Shown: positions 33,497 through 42,549 of the stretch, one piece after another
Layout of the letters: each line of letters opens with the position of its first letter
Position numbering within the stretch: position 1 is the first letter of the stretch
DNA from: Brevundimonas sp. NIBR11
Lineage (GTDB): Bacteria; Pseudomonadota; Alphaproteobacteria; Caulobacterales; Caulobacteraceae
DNA length: 64,000 nucleotides
Assembly (NCBI RefSeq): GCF_027912535.1
Contig: NZ_CP115465.1
Coordinates: 355,001-419,000 of the forward strand
Reading direction: 5' to 3'
Position numbers and translations under genes: made by a program
The notes under the pieces: model-generated
Database searches by the model: none
Told to the model about the DNA's origin: nothing
What the model saw: only the letters and a program-made list of their open reading frames with translations

Positions 33497-34224
33497 CGGC
33501 CGGTCTCCGCCTCGGTGGCGGGTTCGGCCGTCATTTGGCGCACCTCGCGGTCGAACATCAGAAGGCGCGCGCCGTGGATGAGGAAGGCGGCGATGGCGGT
33601 GGGGATGGCCCAGACCGACAGCTGCAACGGCTCGACGATGATGCCGGCCTGTTCGAGGAAGCCGACCATCAGGATGATGGAACCGATGGCGATGAAGATG
33701 TCCTCGCCGAAGAACAGCCCGATGTTGTCGGTGGCGGCCGACATGCCCCGGATGCGGTGACGCGCCCGCTCGGGCAGGGCGCCGCCGGCCTCGATCTCAG
33801 CCGCGCCTTCAGCCATGGGAGCGACGAGGGGGCGGACCATCTGGGGGTGGCCGCCCAGCGAGGTCAGGCCCAGCGCAGAGGTGATCTGGCGAAGAAACAG
33901 ATAGGCGAGGAGGAGGCGGCCGGCCGATGCGGCGCGGACCTTGCCGATCAGCATACGGGCGCGATCCTGAAGCCCGGCGCGTTCGAGCAGGCCGATGACG
34001 GGGAGGATCAGCCAGACGACGTGGAAATAACGGTTGTCGTTGAAGGCGTCGCCGAAGGCCGCGAGGGTGGCGACGGCGGCCTGCCACAGGGCAGGCAGGC
34101 TGGCGCCCGGAACGACGGCGGCGCAGACGCCGGTGACCAGGGCGGCGGCCAGGATGACCAGTAGCGGATTGATCCGCGCGACGAAGCCCGCGACCACGAC
34201 CAGGATACCGAGCAGTACGAGCAT
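33493..34224 (-). CDS. DUF969 membrane protein (putative transporter subunit)
   Basis: 243 residues with about seven membrane segments. Characteristic pieces are FNDNRYFHVVWLILPVIGLLERAGLQ, FLRQITSALGLTSLGGHPQMVRPLVAPMAE and SAATDNIGLFFGEDIFIAIGSI, the DUF969 signature. The ribosome-binding site GGGAGGA (34233-34239, spacing eight) is supplied by the end of the palindromic repeat that fills the gap to the 5-oxoprolinase gene. It pairs with DUF979. Confidence 0.9.
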   Translation of the reverse strand: MLVLLGILVVVAGFVARINPLLVILAAALVTGVCAAVVPGASLPALWQAAVATLAAFGDAFNDNRYFHVVWLILPVIGLLERAGLQDRARMLIGKVRAASAGRLLLAYLFLRQITSALGLTSLGGHPQMVRPLVAPMAEGAAEIEAGGALPERARHRIRGMSAATDNIGLFFGEDIFIAIGSIILMVGFLEQAGIIVEPLQLSVWAIPTAIAAFLIHGARLLMFDREVRQMTAEPATEAETGR

Positions 34225-34235
34225 CGACTTTTTCC

Positions 34236-34399
34236 TCCCTCTCCCGGTGGGAGAGGGCTTGAGCCTCGCAGAGCGAAGCGATGCGTCAAGGCGAAAGGGT
34301 GACGGTCGTGCGTTGACGGTGAGGTGCGACCCTCACCCTTTCGCGCAAGTCCGATCGCTGCGCTCTCGGGTGCTCAAGCCCTCTCCCAATGGGAGAGGG
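34236..34399. repeat. Nested palindromic repeat, family B copy 2
   Basis: About 164 bases occupy the whole gap between the 5-oxoprolinase stop codon (34400-34402) and the DUF969 ribosome site. Outer arms are a perfect GGGAGAGGGCTTGAG / CTCAAGCCCTCTCCC (34249-34263 and 34373-34387). Inner arms are GCGAAAGGGTGA / TCACCCTTTCGC, so the RNA would fold as one long nested hairpin. It is closely related to 3611-3773. Confidence 0.88.
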
Positions 34400-37300
34400 T
34401 TACTGGTTGCCGAACCCGCCGCCGCCGGGCGTCTGGATCACGAAGATGTCGCCGGGGCCCATTTGGGTCTCGGCAGTCGAGCCGAGGGACTCGACCTCTC
34501 CGTCTGCTCGCTCGATGCGGTTGGAGCCGACCTCGCCGGGTTCGCCTCCGGCCGCGCCGAAGGGCGGGACGCGGCGGTGGCCGGAGAGGATGGCCGCCGT
34601 CATGGGTTCTAGGAAGCGGACACGCCGCGTCGCCCCGTCGCCACCCCGGGCCGACCCCGCGCCGCCGGAGCCGCGACGGATGGAGAACTCTTCCAGCAGG
34701 ACGGGGAAGCGGGTCTCCAGCACCTCGGGGTCGGTCAGGCGGCTGTTGGTCATGTGGCTCTGGACGGCGCTGGCGCCCGGGGCGTTCGGCCCCGCGCCCG
34801 CGCCGCCGGCGATGGTCTCGTAGTACTGGCGGGTCGCGTCGCCGAAGGTGAAGTTGTTCATCGTGCCCTGGCTGGCGGCCAGCACGCCGAGCGCGCCGTA
34901 GAGGGTGTCGACGACCGCCTGGCTGGTCTCGACGTTTCCGGCGACAACGGCGGCCGGATAGCGGGGGTTCAGCATCGACCCCTCCGGCACGATGAGGGTA
35001 ATGGGCTTCATGCAGCCCTCGTTCAGCGGGATGGCGTCGTCCACCAGGGTGCGGAAGACGTAGAGGGTGGCCGCCCGCGTGATCGACAAGGGCGCGTTGA
35101 AGTTGGTGGGGCGCTGGTCGCTGGTGCCGGTGAAGTCGACGACGGCGGTGCGGGCGGCCGGGTCCACGTCGATGCGGACGCGGATGACGGCGCCGTCGTC
35201 CATCTCATAGGCGAACTGGCCGGGCTTCAGGGCGGCGATGGCGCGGCGGACGGCTTCCTCGGCGTTGGACTGGACGTGGGCCATGTAGGCGTCGACCACG
35301 GGGCGGCCGAACTCGGCGACCATGCGGTTCAGTTCGTCGGCGCCGCGCTGGCACGACGCGACCTGGGCCTTCAGGTCGGCCATGTTCTGATCGACGTTGC
35401 GCGACGGCCAGGCGCCCGAGGCGAAGAGGGCGCGGGTTTCGGCGTCGCGCAGGCGTCCTGCCTCGACCAGCAGGAAGTCGTCGATCAGCACCCCCTCCTG
35501 TTCGACCGTGGTCGAGGAGGCGGGCATGGAGCCGGGCGTGATGCCGCCGACGTCGGCATGGTGACCGCGCGCGGCGACGAAGAAGGCGGGCGTCGCCTCG
35601 GCGTCGAGAAAGACCGGCATGATGACGGTGATGTCGGGCAGGTGGGTGCCGCCGTTGTACGGGGCGTTGAGCATCACGACATCGCCGGGACGCAGCGGCT
35701 TTGCAGACTCGGGGCCCCGCGAGGCGAGGACGACGCGGATGCTCTCGCCCATGGAGCCGAGGTGGACCGGGATGTGGGGGGCGTTGGCGATCAAGGCGCC
35801 GGTCGCGTCAAAGATGGCGCAGGAGAAGTCGAGCCGCTCCTTGATGTTCACCGAATAGGCGGTGGCGCGCAGGGCCTCTCCCATCTGTTCGGCGCAGGCC
35901 ATGAAGCGGCTGTTGAAGACTTCCAGTAGGATCGGGTCGGCGTGGGTTCCGATGGGCGCGCGGCCAGGCAGAGGCGTGGTGCGTTCGAGGATCAGGTTGG
36001 CGCGGGCGTCGACGCGGGCGGTCCAGCCGGGCTCGACCACGGTCGTGCCGGTGGATTCGAGGATGAGGGCGGGACCGGGGATGCGGGCCTCGGCGGGCAG
36101 GGCGTCGCGGTGGTGGACGGGGGTGGCGCGGTCGGCGCCGGCGAGGCGGACGGGGACGCCAACCTCTTCTCCCTCCCCCTCGGGGGAGGGTGGCCGAAGC
36201 GAAGCGGAGGTCGGGTAGGGACGGCCAGGCAAGGCCCCAGCGTCTGTCGCCACGTCGCCTTGTCCTCCCCACCCGGTCGCTGCGCGACCACCTCCTCGGA
36301 TCGCATGCGATCCTTCGTCGACCCCCGAGGGGGAGGGAGAAGACACGGCTTCCACCTCCAGCGTGTCCACCACCAGCGCCTTGTCTTCGGCGAAGAAGCC
36401 GAAGCGCTGGCGGTGGAGGGTCTCGAAGGCTGAGGCCATGTCGGCGGCGGGGCCGAAGGGTACGGTCAGGGGCGTGTCGCTGCCGGCGAACTTGATCTCG
36501 GCGCGGGCCTCGGTGCCGATGGAGTGGGCGGGCAGGTCCTGGGCCAGGAGGTCGGCGCGGGCCTCGGCCTCGAGGGCGGCGACGCGGTCGGCGAAGGCGG
36601 CGTCCGATGCGGGCGCCAACGATGCGGCGACGGTCGTCTGGCGGATGGTGCGGATGGAGGCCAGGCCCATGCCGTAGGCGGACAGAACCCCCGCGAACGG
36701 GTGCAGCATCACTGTCGTCATGCCGAGCGCATCGGCGACGAGACAGGCGTGCTGGCCGCCTGCGCCGCCGAAACAGTTCAGGACATAGCCGGTCAGGTCG
36801 TGGCCGCGCTGGATGGAGATCGACTTGATCGCCTCAGCCATGTTCTGGACGGCGATGGCGACGAAGCCCTCGGCGAGGTCGAGCGGATCGGTCGGGCGGC
36901 CGGTGGCGGCCGTGACCTCGGCGGCGAGGGCGTCAAACTTCTGCGCCACGGCGGCGTGGTCCAGCGGCTGGTCGCCGTTCGGGCCGAAGACGGCGGGGAA
37001 GAACTCGGGTCGCAGCTTGCCGAGGAGGACATTGCAGTCGGTGACCGTCGGCGGGCCGCCGCGTCGGTAGGCGGCGGGGCCGGGAACGGCGCCGGCGCTC
37101 TCCGGGCCCACCCGAAGACGCGAGCCGTCGAAGCGGCAGATGGAACCGCCGCCAGCCGCCACCGTGTGGATCGACAGCATGGGCGCGCGCAGGCGGACCC
37201 CCGCGACCACGGCGTCGGAGGTGCGCTCGAACGCGCCGGAATACTGGGCGACGTCGGTCGAGGTGCCGCCCATGTCGAAGCCGATGACGCGGTCGAAGCC

Positions 37301-38140
37301 GGCGGCCTCGGCCGTCGCGGCCATGCCGACCACGCCGCCTGCTGGACCCGACAGGATGGCGTCCTTGCCCCGGAAGGCCGAGGGGCTGGCCAAGCCGCCC
37401 GACGACTGCATGAACATCAGGGGGGTGTCTGGGCCGAGCGCGCGACCGACGCGGGCGACATAGGCGTCCAGCACCGGCGACAGATAGGCGTCGGCCACGG
37501 TGGTGTCGCCGCGCCCGATCAGCTTGATCAGGGCGCCGACCTCATGGCTGACCGAGATCTGGGTGAACCCGATCTCGCGGGCGATCGCGGCGAGGCGGCT
37601 TTCGTGGTCGGTGAAGCGCCAGCCGTGGACGAGGACGATGGCCAGCGCCCGGTAGCCGTCGGCGAAGGCGGTGAGGAGGTCGGCGCGGGCGCAGGCCTCG
37701 TCCAGCGGGCGGTCTATCGCTCCGTCGGCGCGGACGCGCTCGTCGATCTCGACGACGCGGTCGTTCAGCGGCTCGGGCACGACGACGTGGCGGGCAAAGA
37801 TGTCGGGGCGAGCCTGCCAGCCGATCTTCAGAGCGTCGCCGAAGCCGCGGGTGATGGCCAGGACCGTGGGCTCGCCCTTGCGTTCGAGCAGGGCATTGGT
37901 CGCGACCGTCGTGCCCATGCGGATGTCGGCGACGAGGCCGGCGGGCAGGGGACCGGGCGCGGCGTTGAGTATGCGGCGCACCCCCTCCACGGCGGCGTCC
38001 TCGTACTGGTCCGGGTTGTCGGACAGCAGCTTGGCGGTCGTCAGGGCGCCGTCGGGGGCGCGGGCGACGATGTCGGTGAAGGTGCCGCCCCGGTCGATCC
38101 AGAACCGCCAGCCGTCGCTCGAGATCGTGTCGTTCGCCAT
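34400..38140 (-). CDS. Fused HyuA-HyuB hydantoinase/5-oxoprolinase (OPLAH-like)
   Basis: 1246 residues. The HyuA half (1-about 690) starts [15 protein letters not shown], an actin-like ATP-site motif, with [14 protein letters not shown] and [17 protein letters not shown] later. The HyuB half (about 715-1246) has [47 protein letters not shown] and [11 protein letters not shown], and ends [11 protein letters not shown]. The single-chain layout and length match ATP-dependent 5-oxoprolinase, which opens 5-oxoproline to glutamate. Residues about 601-658 are an extra Gly/Ser/Pro-rich stretch encoded by a palindromic repeat (36168-36340) inserted in frame. Downstream DUF969/DUF979/DUF2891 genes support a 5-oxoproline role; hydantoin substrates remain possible. 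Confidence 0.9.
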   Translation of the reverse strand: MANDTISSDGWRFWIDRGGTFTDIVARAPDGALTTAKLLSDNPDQYEDAAVEGVRRILNAAPGPLPAGLVADIRMGTTVATNALLERKGEPTVLAITRGFGDALKIGWQARPDIFARHVVVPEPLNDRVVEIDERVRADGAIDRPLDEACARADLLTAFADGYRALAIVLVHGWRFTDHESRLAAIAREIGFTQISVSHEVGALIKLIGRGDTTVADAYLSPVLDAYVARVGRALGPDTPLMFMQSSGGLASPSAFRGKDAILSGPAGGVVGMAATAEAAGFDRVIGFDMGGTSTDVAQYSGAFERTSDAVVAGVRLRAPMLSIHTVAAGGGSICRFDGSRLRVGPESAGAVPGPAAYRRGGPPTVTDCNVLLGKLRPEFFPAVFGPNGDQPLDHAAVAQKFDALAAEVTAATGRPTDPLDLAEGFVAIAVQNMAEAIKSISIQRGHDLTGYVLNCFGGAGGQHACLVADALGMTTVMLHPFAGVLSAYGMGLASIRTIRQTTVAASLAPASDAAFADRVAALEAEARADLLAQDLPAHSIGTEARAEIKFAGSDTPLTVPFGPAADMASAFETLHRQRFGFFAEDKALVVDTLEVEAVSSPSPSGVDEGSHAIRGGGRAATGWGGQGDVATDAGALPGRPYPTSASLRPPSPEGEGEEVGVPVRLAGADRATPVHHRDALPAEARIPGPALILESTGTTVVEPGWTARVDARANLILERTTPLPGRAPIGTHADPILLEVFNSRFMACAEQMGEALRATAYSVNIKERLDFSCAIFDATGALIANAPHIPVHLGSMGESIRVVLASRGPESAKPLRPGDVVMLNAPYNGGTHLPDITVIMPVFLDAEATPAFFVAARGHHADVGGITPGSMPASSTTVEQEGVLIDDFLLVEAGRLRDAETRALFASGAWPSRNVDQNMADLKAQVASCQRGADELNRMVAEFGRPVVDAYMAHVQSNAEEAVRRAIAALKPGQFAYEMDDGAVIRVRIDVDPAARTAVVDFTGTSDQRPTNFNAPLSITRAATLYVFRTLVDDAIPLNEGCMKPITLIVPEGSMLNPRYPAAVVAGNVETSQAVVDTLYGALGVLAASQGTMNNFTFGDATRQYYETIAGGAGAGPNAPGASAVQSHMTNSRLTDPEVLETRFPVLLEEFSIRRGSGGAGSARGGDGATRRVRFLEPMTAAILSGHRRVPPFGAAGGEPGEVGSNRIERADGEVESLGSTAETQMGPGDIFVIQTPGGGGFGNQ
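36168..36340. repeat. Palindromic repeat, family A copy 2 (inside the 5-oxoprolinase gene)
   Basis: 173 bases with the same ends as the fliP copy: TCTCCCTCCCCCTCGGGGGA on the left (36168) and its complement finishing GGGAGGGAGA on the right (36340). The interior is longer and diverged, and contains TCGGATCGCATGCGATCC and GGTCGCTGCGCGACC palindromes. The reading frame of the host gene stays open throughout. Confidence 0.9.
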
Positions 38141-38163
38141 CCCCGATCCATCGCGGATCGGGG
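38141..38163 (-). promoter_or_regulatory. Hairpin abutting the 5-oxoprolinase start codon
   Basis: A 9-bp perfect stem CCCCGATCC / GGATCGGGG with a five-base loop ends at the base next to the ATG (38140). On the mRNA the 3' arm GGATCGGGG would contain the only ribosome-site-like purines, so the stem could hide the start. It lies in the 39-base gap after the SDR stop. A regulatory role is inferred. Confidence 0.5.
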
Positions 38164-38179
38164 CGGCGGCGGCAAGGCT

Positions 38180-39142
38180 TCACACCCCGAGACGCTTCCG
38201 GTCGGCCTCTAGGAAGGCGACGATGTCGGGGATGGTGGTGCGCGGGTTGCGGGTGTGGGGATAGGCATGGGCGGTGCGGGGCTTCCGGTCGAACCAGATC
38301 TGGTCGACGACTTCCGGCGGACGGGTCGCGGCCAGCCAGTCGATGGTGTCGGCGCCCTCGTGGTCGTTGCGCAGGATGGGGGCCAGGACCTTGCGGAACT
38401 TGGGCAAGCTGGTCTTCACGCCCGCCGTGTCGGCCCATCCGGGGTGGACGGCGTAGGTCTTGATCCCGTCGGCGGCCCAGGCGGCGCGCCAGTGCTCGGC
38501 CAGGGCCAACTGGGCGCGCTTGTGGGCGGCGTAGGCGGCGAAGCCGTTGAAATGCTCCTCGGGGATGTTGAGCATCTTCTTGTTGAGGCCGAGATTGTAG
38601 AGGCCGCCCGAAACGACGTTGATCACCGCCGCGCCGGGCTTCAGTTCGCCCGCCTTGTGCAGGTCCTCGGTCAGGATCCAGTGGCCCAGAAGGTTGGTGG
38701 CGTAGGAGGTCTCCAGCCCCTCGGGCGTCGGCTGGAACGACCGCATCAGAAGGCCGACGTTGTTGACCAGGACGTCGAACGTCACGGCCGCGATCTCGGG
38801 CCGTTTGGACAGGCCGGCGACAGCGGCCATGGAGGACAGGTCGCAGGTGACGGGCACGATCTTGCCGGGCCCCTTGGCCTCGCGGACCAGGTCGCCGAGG
38901 GCGCTCACATTGCGGCCGATGGCGTAGACGGCGGCGCCCTTGGCAGTGGCGCGCAGGGCCGTGGCCTTGCCGAGGCCGCCCGTAGCGCCCGTAACCAGCC
39001 AGTTCTGGCCCGCGTAGTTCGCCCTGACCGGCTTGAACGGCAGGCCGCGCGCGACATAGCCGAGGCGCGTGAACGACGGCGCGAAGCGGGCGTAGAAATT
39101 CACCGACTTCATCAGCGCCTGCCAGAAGGGGGGCTCGGCCAT
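38180..39142 (-). CDS. SDR-family oxidoreductase (retinol dehydrogenase / DHRS12-like)
   Basis: 320 residues from the ATG at 39142, preceded by GGAGA. The first 45 residues (NFYARFAPSFTRLGYVARG) are an extension typical of DHRS12-like members. The Rossmann motif is TGATGGLG, the NNVG motif of the SDR core follows, and the catalytic pair is in YAAHK. It should oxidise or reduce an alcohol/ketone with NAD(P). It is 39 bases upstream of the 5-oxoprolinase gene on the same strand but has no obvious chemical link to it; it may instead belong with the divergent catabolic genes. Confidence 0.88.
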   Translation of the reverse strand: MAEPPFWQALMKSVNFYARFAPSFTRLGYVARGLPFKPVRANYAGQNWLVTGATGGLGKATALRATAKGAAVYAIGRNVSALGDLVREAKGPGKIVPVTCDLSSMAAVAGLSKRPEIAAVTFDVLVNNVGLLMRSFQPTPEGLETSYATNLLGHWILTEDLHKAGELKPGAAVINVVSGGLYNLGLNKKMLNIPEEHFNGFAAYAAHKRAQLALAEHWRAAWAADGIKTYAVHPGWADTAGVKTSLPKFRKVLAPILRNDHEGADTIDWLAATRPPEVVDQIWFDRKPRTAHAYPHTRNPRTTIPDIVAFLEADRKRLGV

Positions 39143-39279
39143 GGAGGTCTCCGGGCGACCGGTCGTCGCTTGCGTAAACACACTAATCGTTCGGTGGCGC
39201 TTGGCAAGCGGCTTGCGTTTCTGGACTTATAAGGTCAGCGTTGAGGGATTGAGACGCGGCGACAGCGTCGGGAGGCGCA

Positions 39280-40302
39280 ATGACCAGACCCATTCGGGTG
39301 ATCCAGTGGGCGACCGGCTCGATGGGCAAGGCCTGTCTGAGAGCCGTGCTGGACGACGATCGGTTCCAGTTGGCCGGGCTGTTCGTCTACGGCGCCGGAA
39401 AGGCCGGGCGGGACGCCGGGGACATCGCACGGAGGCCCGAGACAGGGGTGATCGCAACCCGGTCGATCAAGGAGATCCTGGCGCTGGATGCCGATGTGGT
39501 CGTGCATGCGCCGATGCTCTCGGCGCCCTACACGGCCCACGACGCCGACGTGAAACGGCTGCTGGAGAGCGGCAAGAACGTGATCAGCATCAACAACTAT
39601 TTCGAGCCCGGCGCCCTGGGTCGCGCCTATGCCGAAGGGTTGGCCGAAGGCGCGCGCAAGGGCGGGGCGACCCTGGCAGGAACCGGCATCAATCCGGGCT
39701 GGGTGGCCGAGCGGATGGCGGCCAATGCCGTCGCCCTGTGCTTGTCGCATCGCAACATCGCAAGCCGCGAGATCATTGACTGCACTACGATTCCGAACCC
39801 GGACTACGTGTTCGGCGCGCTCGGTTTCGGATCGGCGCCCGGAGCGATCGATCTAAAGAACGGGCCGCTGGCGGAGACCTTCACGGCCATGTTCTCGCAG
39901 AGCGTGGAGGGGCTGGCGATCCGCCTCGGCCTGACGCTGGACCGGTTCGAGCCGGACCACGCGGTCACCCTGGCGGAACGCGATCTGACCATCGCCGCGG
40001 GTGGGATCGCCCGGGGCACGGTCTCGGCCACGACATGGCGGGTGCACGGACTGATCGACGGCGAGAGGCGCATCACCCATGAGGTCAACTGGATCATGGA
40101 CCCGACCCAGACGCCCTTCGCGGGAAAGCCGCACTGGGAGATCGAGGTCGACGGGTCGCCTGGGGTCCGTATCGCCATGGACCTGGTCGACACTGCGCCC
40201 GAGGGCGTGCGGACCAAGCCTGAGCAGCTCGCCGTGGCCGCCATGGTGCGCGAGGCCATCCCCCGCATTGTCGCCGCCTCGCCCGGCCTCATGCGGCTCT
40301 GA
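39280..40302 (+). CDS. DapB-like NAD(P)-dependent oxidoreductase
   Basis: 340 residues. The N-terminal Rossmann fold begins RVIQWATGSMGKACLRAVL, and later ADVVVHAP and NVISINNYFEPGALG follow the dihydrodipicolinate-reductase/2,4-diaminopentanoate-dehydrogenase pattern. Proteins of this type in actinobacteria and sphingomonads are found in steroid, terpene and other catabolic clusters, without a proven reaction. It is the first gene of a rightward group (DapB-like, NTF2-like, SDR, DUF1295, CoA ligase), though an 81-base gap holding a palindrome suggests a second promoter after it. Confidence 0.82.
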   Translation: MTRPIRVIQWATGSMGKACLRAVLDDDRFQLAGLFVYGAGKAGRDAGDIARRPETGVIATRSIKEILALDADVVVHAPMLSAPYTAHDADVKRLLESGKNVISINNYFEPGALGRAYAEGLAEGARKGGATLAGTGINPGWVAERMAANAVALCLSHRNIASREIIDCTTIPNPDYVFGALGFGSAPGAIDLKNGPLAETFTAMFSQSVEGLAIRLGLTLDRFEPDHAVTLAERDLTIAAGGIARGTVSATTWRVHGLIDGERRITHEVNWIMDPTQTPFAGKPHWEIEVDGSPGVRIAMDLVDTAPEGVRTKPEQLAVAAMVREAIPRIVAASPGLMRL

Positions 40303-40314
40303 AACCCTCAAGCC

Positions 40315-40336
40315 GACTTGCCTGCTAACGCAAGTC
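40315..40336. promoter_or_regulatory. Operator-like palindrome before the NTF2-like gene
   Basis: Perfect 7-base arms GACTTGC and GCAAGTC around an 8-base spacer, 48 bases upstream of the NTF2-like start and just after the DapB-like stop. The size and symmetry fit a dimeric winged-helix repressor site. It also contains CTAACGCAA, which recurs at 53162 in front of the carotenoid-oxygenase gene. Confidence 0.5.
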
Positions 40337-40383
40337 ATGTAACTTTCGTTTCAAGACTGACAAACCAGTCACGGAGGAATTCG

Positions 40384-40917
40384 ATGGCCGACTGCGATCC
40401 TGAAATTCAGGCCCTGCTCGACAAGAAGGCGATCGAAGAGGTCCTTCTGAAGTTCCTGCGCGGCTGCGACCGGAATGATCCGGACCTGGTCGAGCGCGCC
40501 TACTGGCCCGACGGCTGGGAGGATCACGGCGGCACCTTCGACGGTCCGGCTTCGGAATGGGTCGCGGTGGTCAAGGAGAGGCTGCCGAAGGCCGGGCTGA
40601 TGAATCACATGGCGATGAACATGGTCATCGATCTGACCGGACCGACCACGGCGGTCGCCGAATGCTATATCCTGACCGCCTCGCGGCTGACGGTAAAAGG
40701 GCAGGAGTTCGACACCCGCACCCTGGCCCGTTGCGTCGACCACATGGAAAAGCGCGGCGACGAGTGGCGCATCAAGCGGCGCACCATGTGCTGGGAGTGG
40801 AACGAGGAGCACGAGCTATCCGAAACCTGGGCGCGCGGGGCGATCACAAAGGATCCGTCCCTGCTGCGGCGCGGCGGCAAGAAGCCGAACGACATCCTCT
40901 ATACCCCCGCCGCCTGA
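40384..40917 (+). CDS. NTF2/SnoaL-like protein
   Basis: 177 residues from the ATG at 40384, with a strong GGAGGAA site. The family motif is EVLLKFLRGCDRNDPDLVERAYWPDGWEDHGG (helix plus Asp/His dyad), followed by VTKRT-like strand sequence RWRIKRRTMCWEWNEE. This is the SnoaL_4 type often found as cyclases, isomerases or dehydratases in aromatic and steroid catabolism; the Asp/His region could be catalytic. The next SDR gene follows after nine bases. Confidence 0.83.
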   Translation: MADCDPEIQALLDKKAIEEVLLKFLRGCDRNDPDLVERAYWPDGWEDHGGTFDGPASEWVAVVKERLPKAGLMNHMAMNMVIDLTGPTTAVAECYILTASRLTVKGQEFDTRTLARCVDHMEKRGDEWRIKRRTMCWEWNEEHELSETWARGAITKDPSLLRRGGKKPNDILYTPAA

Positions 40918-40926
40918 GGACCCGAC

Positions 40927-41685
40927 ATGGACGTTCAGGGTTCAGTCGCCATCGTGACCGGCGCCAATCGCGGCATCGGCGAAGGCTTCGTCCATGTGCT
41001 GATCGAGGAGGGGGCGGCCAAGGTCTATGCCGGCGCGCGCGACCCGGCCTCGGCCCGGCATCTGGTCGATCAGTATCCGGGCAAGGTGATCGTGGTAGCC
41101 CTCGACGTCACCAAGCCGGAGACGATCACGGCCGCCGCGGCCGCCTGTCCCGATGTATCGGTGGTGGTGAACAACGCCGGGGCCTTCCACAACAGGCTCC
41201 TGATCGGAGCCGACGACATCTCCGCCGCGCGCGACGAGATGGAGGTCAACTATTTCGGCCCGCTGCAAATGGCGCGCGCCTTCGCGCCGATCCTGAAGGC
41301 CAACGGCGGAGGAGCGATCCTGAACGTCCTGTCGGTCGGGGGCATCGTCGCCGTGCCGAACATGGGCGGGTACAGCCCGTCGAAGTTCGCCATGCGGGCG
41401 GCCGGGACCTGCATCCGCGCCGAGCTGGCCGGGCAGGGGACCAGCGTTACCTCGCTGATCGTCGGTTCGGTCGACACGCGTATGGCGGACCATGTGAAGG
41501 GCGCGAAGGAGCAGCCCGCAGACATCGCCCGGGCGGCGATGAAGGGGATCACGCGCGGCGTCGACGAGATCGACACCGACCGGTTCGCGGTCGAGAGCCG
41601 AGCCGCCCTGGCCCGCGATCCCAAGGGGATGGAGCGAGGCATGGCCAAGATGCTGCACGCCAAAGAACTGTCGACCGGCCGCTAG
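40927..41685 (+). CDS. SDR-family oxidoreductase
   Basis: 252 residues, classical SDR length. Cofactor motif TGANRGIG (residues 11-18), NNAG, and the catalytic tyrosine-lysine in YSPSK with the upstream serine in NVLSVGG. The acidic residue after the second strand is replaced by Arg in AGARD, favouring NADP(H). It is likely to oxidise or reduce an intermediate of the surrounding pathway. It is tightly spaced between the NTF2-like and DUF1295 genes. Confidence 0.9.
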   Translation: MDVQGSVAIVTGANRGIGEGFVHVLIEEGAAKVYAGARDPASARHLVDQYPGKVIVVALDVTKPETITAAAAACPDVSVVVNNAGAFHNRLLIGADDISAARDEMEVNYFGPLQMARAFAPILKANGGGAILNVLSVGGIVAVPNMGGYSPSKFAMRAAGTCIRAELAGQGTSVTSLIVGSVDTRMADHVKGAKEQPADIARAAMKGITRGVDEIDTDRFAVESRAALARDPKGMERGMAKMLHAKELSTGR

Positions 41686-41712
41686 CCGCCGCGACGAGGG
41701 GGAGACCAGACC

Positions 41713-42549
41713 ATGCCGCCCATCACCGAAATCATGACGATCCTCGGGATCAATTTCGCGCTCTGCGTCGCGTCCTTCGTCATTCTGTGGGGGATCGGCG
41801 TGGCCATTCGGGACGTGACCTTCGTCGATGCCTGGTGGGCGCTGGGTCTCGCCTTCATGGGCGTGACGACCTTCTTCATGGCCGACGGCTCGGATCAGAG
41901 GATGAAGCTGATCCTCGTTCTGGTCTGTGTGTGGGGTCTGCGCCTCGGCGGCTACATGCTGTGGCGCTGGCGCGATCATGGGCCAGACCGCCGCTACGTG
42001 AAGATGCTGGAACGGGCCCAGGAGAAGGGCATGAGCTATCCCAAGGCGGCCTGGGTCATGGTGTTCCAGCTGCAGTCGCCGATCCTGTTCATCTGCAGCC
42101 TGCCCGTGCAGCTGGGTCAGATGTCATCGACGCCTGTGGCCGTGGGTCTGATTGGCTGGATCGGGGCCGGTCTGACCGTTTTCGGCATCATCTTCGAGAG
42201 CCTCGGTGACTGGCAGATGGTGCGCTTCAAGAAGACGCCGGGAACGGGGGGCACGGTCATGGACAAGGGGCTGTGGCGCTACACCCAGCACCCCAACTAT
42301 TTCGGCGACCTGTGCGTCTGGTTCGGGTTGTGGCTGATCGCGGCGGAGACTGGCCTGCTGGGGGCAGTGTCCATCGTGGGCCCGCTGCTGCTGATCGTGA
42401 TGTTCCTGAAATACAGCGGCGGCGTCTCGTACGAGAAACGATTGAAGCACACTCGTCCGGGATATGAAGCCTACATGGCCCGGACGAGCCTGATGATTCC
42501 CTGGCCGCCCAAGCGGGCCGCCGCACCGGAGACGAAGTCCGCCGCATGA
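41713..42549 (+). CDS. DUF1295 membrane protein (steroid 5-alpha-reductase-like)
   Basis: 278 residues with about six or seven membrane helices. The C-terminal region has the family signature: MDKGLWRYTQHPNYFGDLCVWFGLW, then a KYSGGVSYEKRLKHTRPGYEAYMARTS tail, related to steroid 5-alpha-reductase and isoprenylcysteine methyltransferase. It may reduce a double bond in a membrane-soluble substrate, using the conserved His/Asn motif; this is inference from the superfamily. It overlaps the following CoA ligase by ATGA. Confidence 0.9.
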   Translation: MPPITEIMTILGINFALCVASFVILWGIGVAIRDVTFVDAWWALGLAFMGVTTFFMADGSDQRMKLILVLVCVWGLRLGGYMLWRWRDHGPDRRYVKMLERAQEKGMSYPKAAWVMVFQLQSPILFICSLPVQLGQMSSTPVAVGLIGWIGAGLTVFGIIFESLGDWQMVRFKKTPGTGGTVMDKGLWRYTQHPNYFGDLCVWFGLWLIAAETGLLGAVSIVGPLLLIVMFLKYSGGVSYEKRLKHTRPGYEAYMARTSLMIPWPPKRAAAPETKSAA

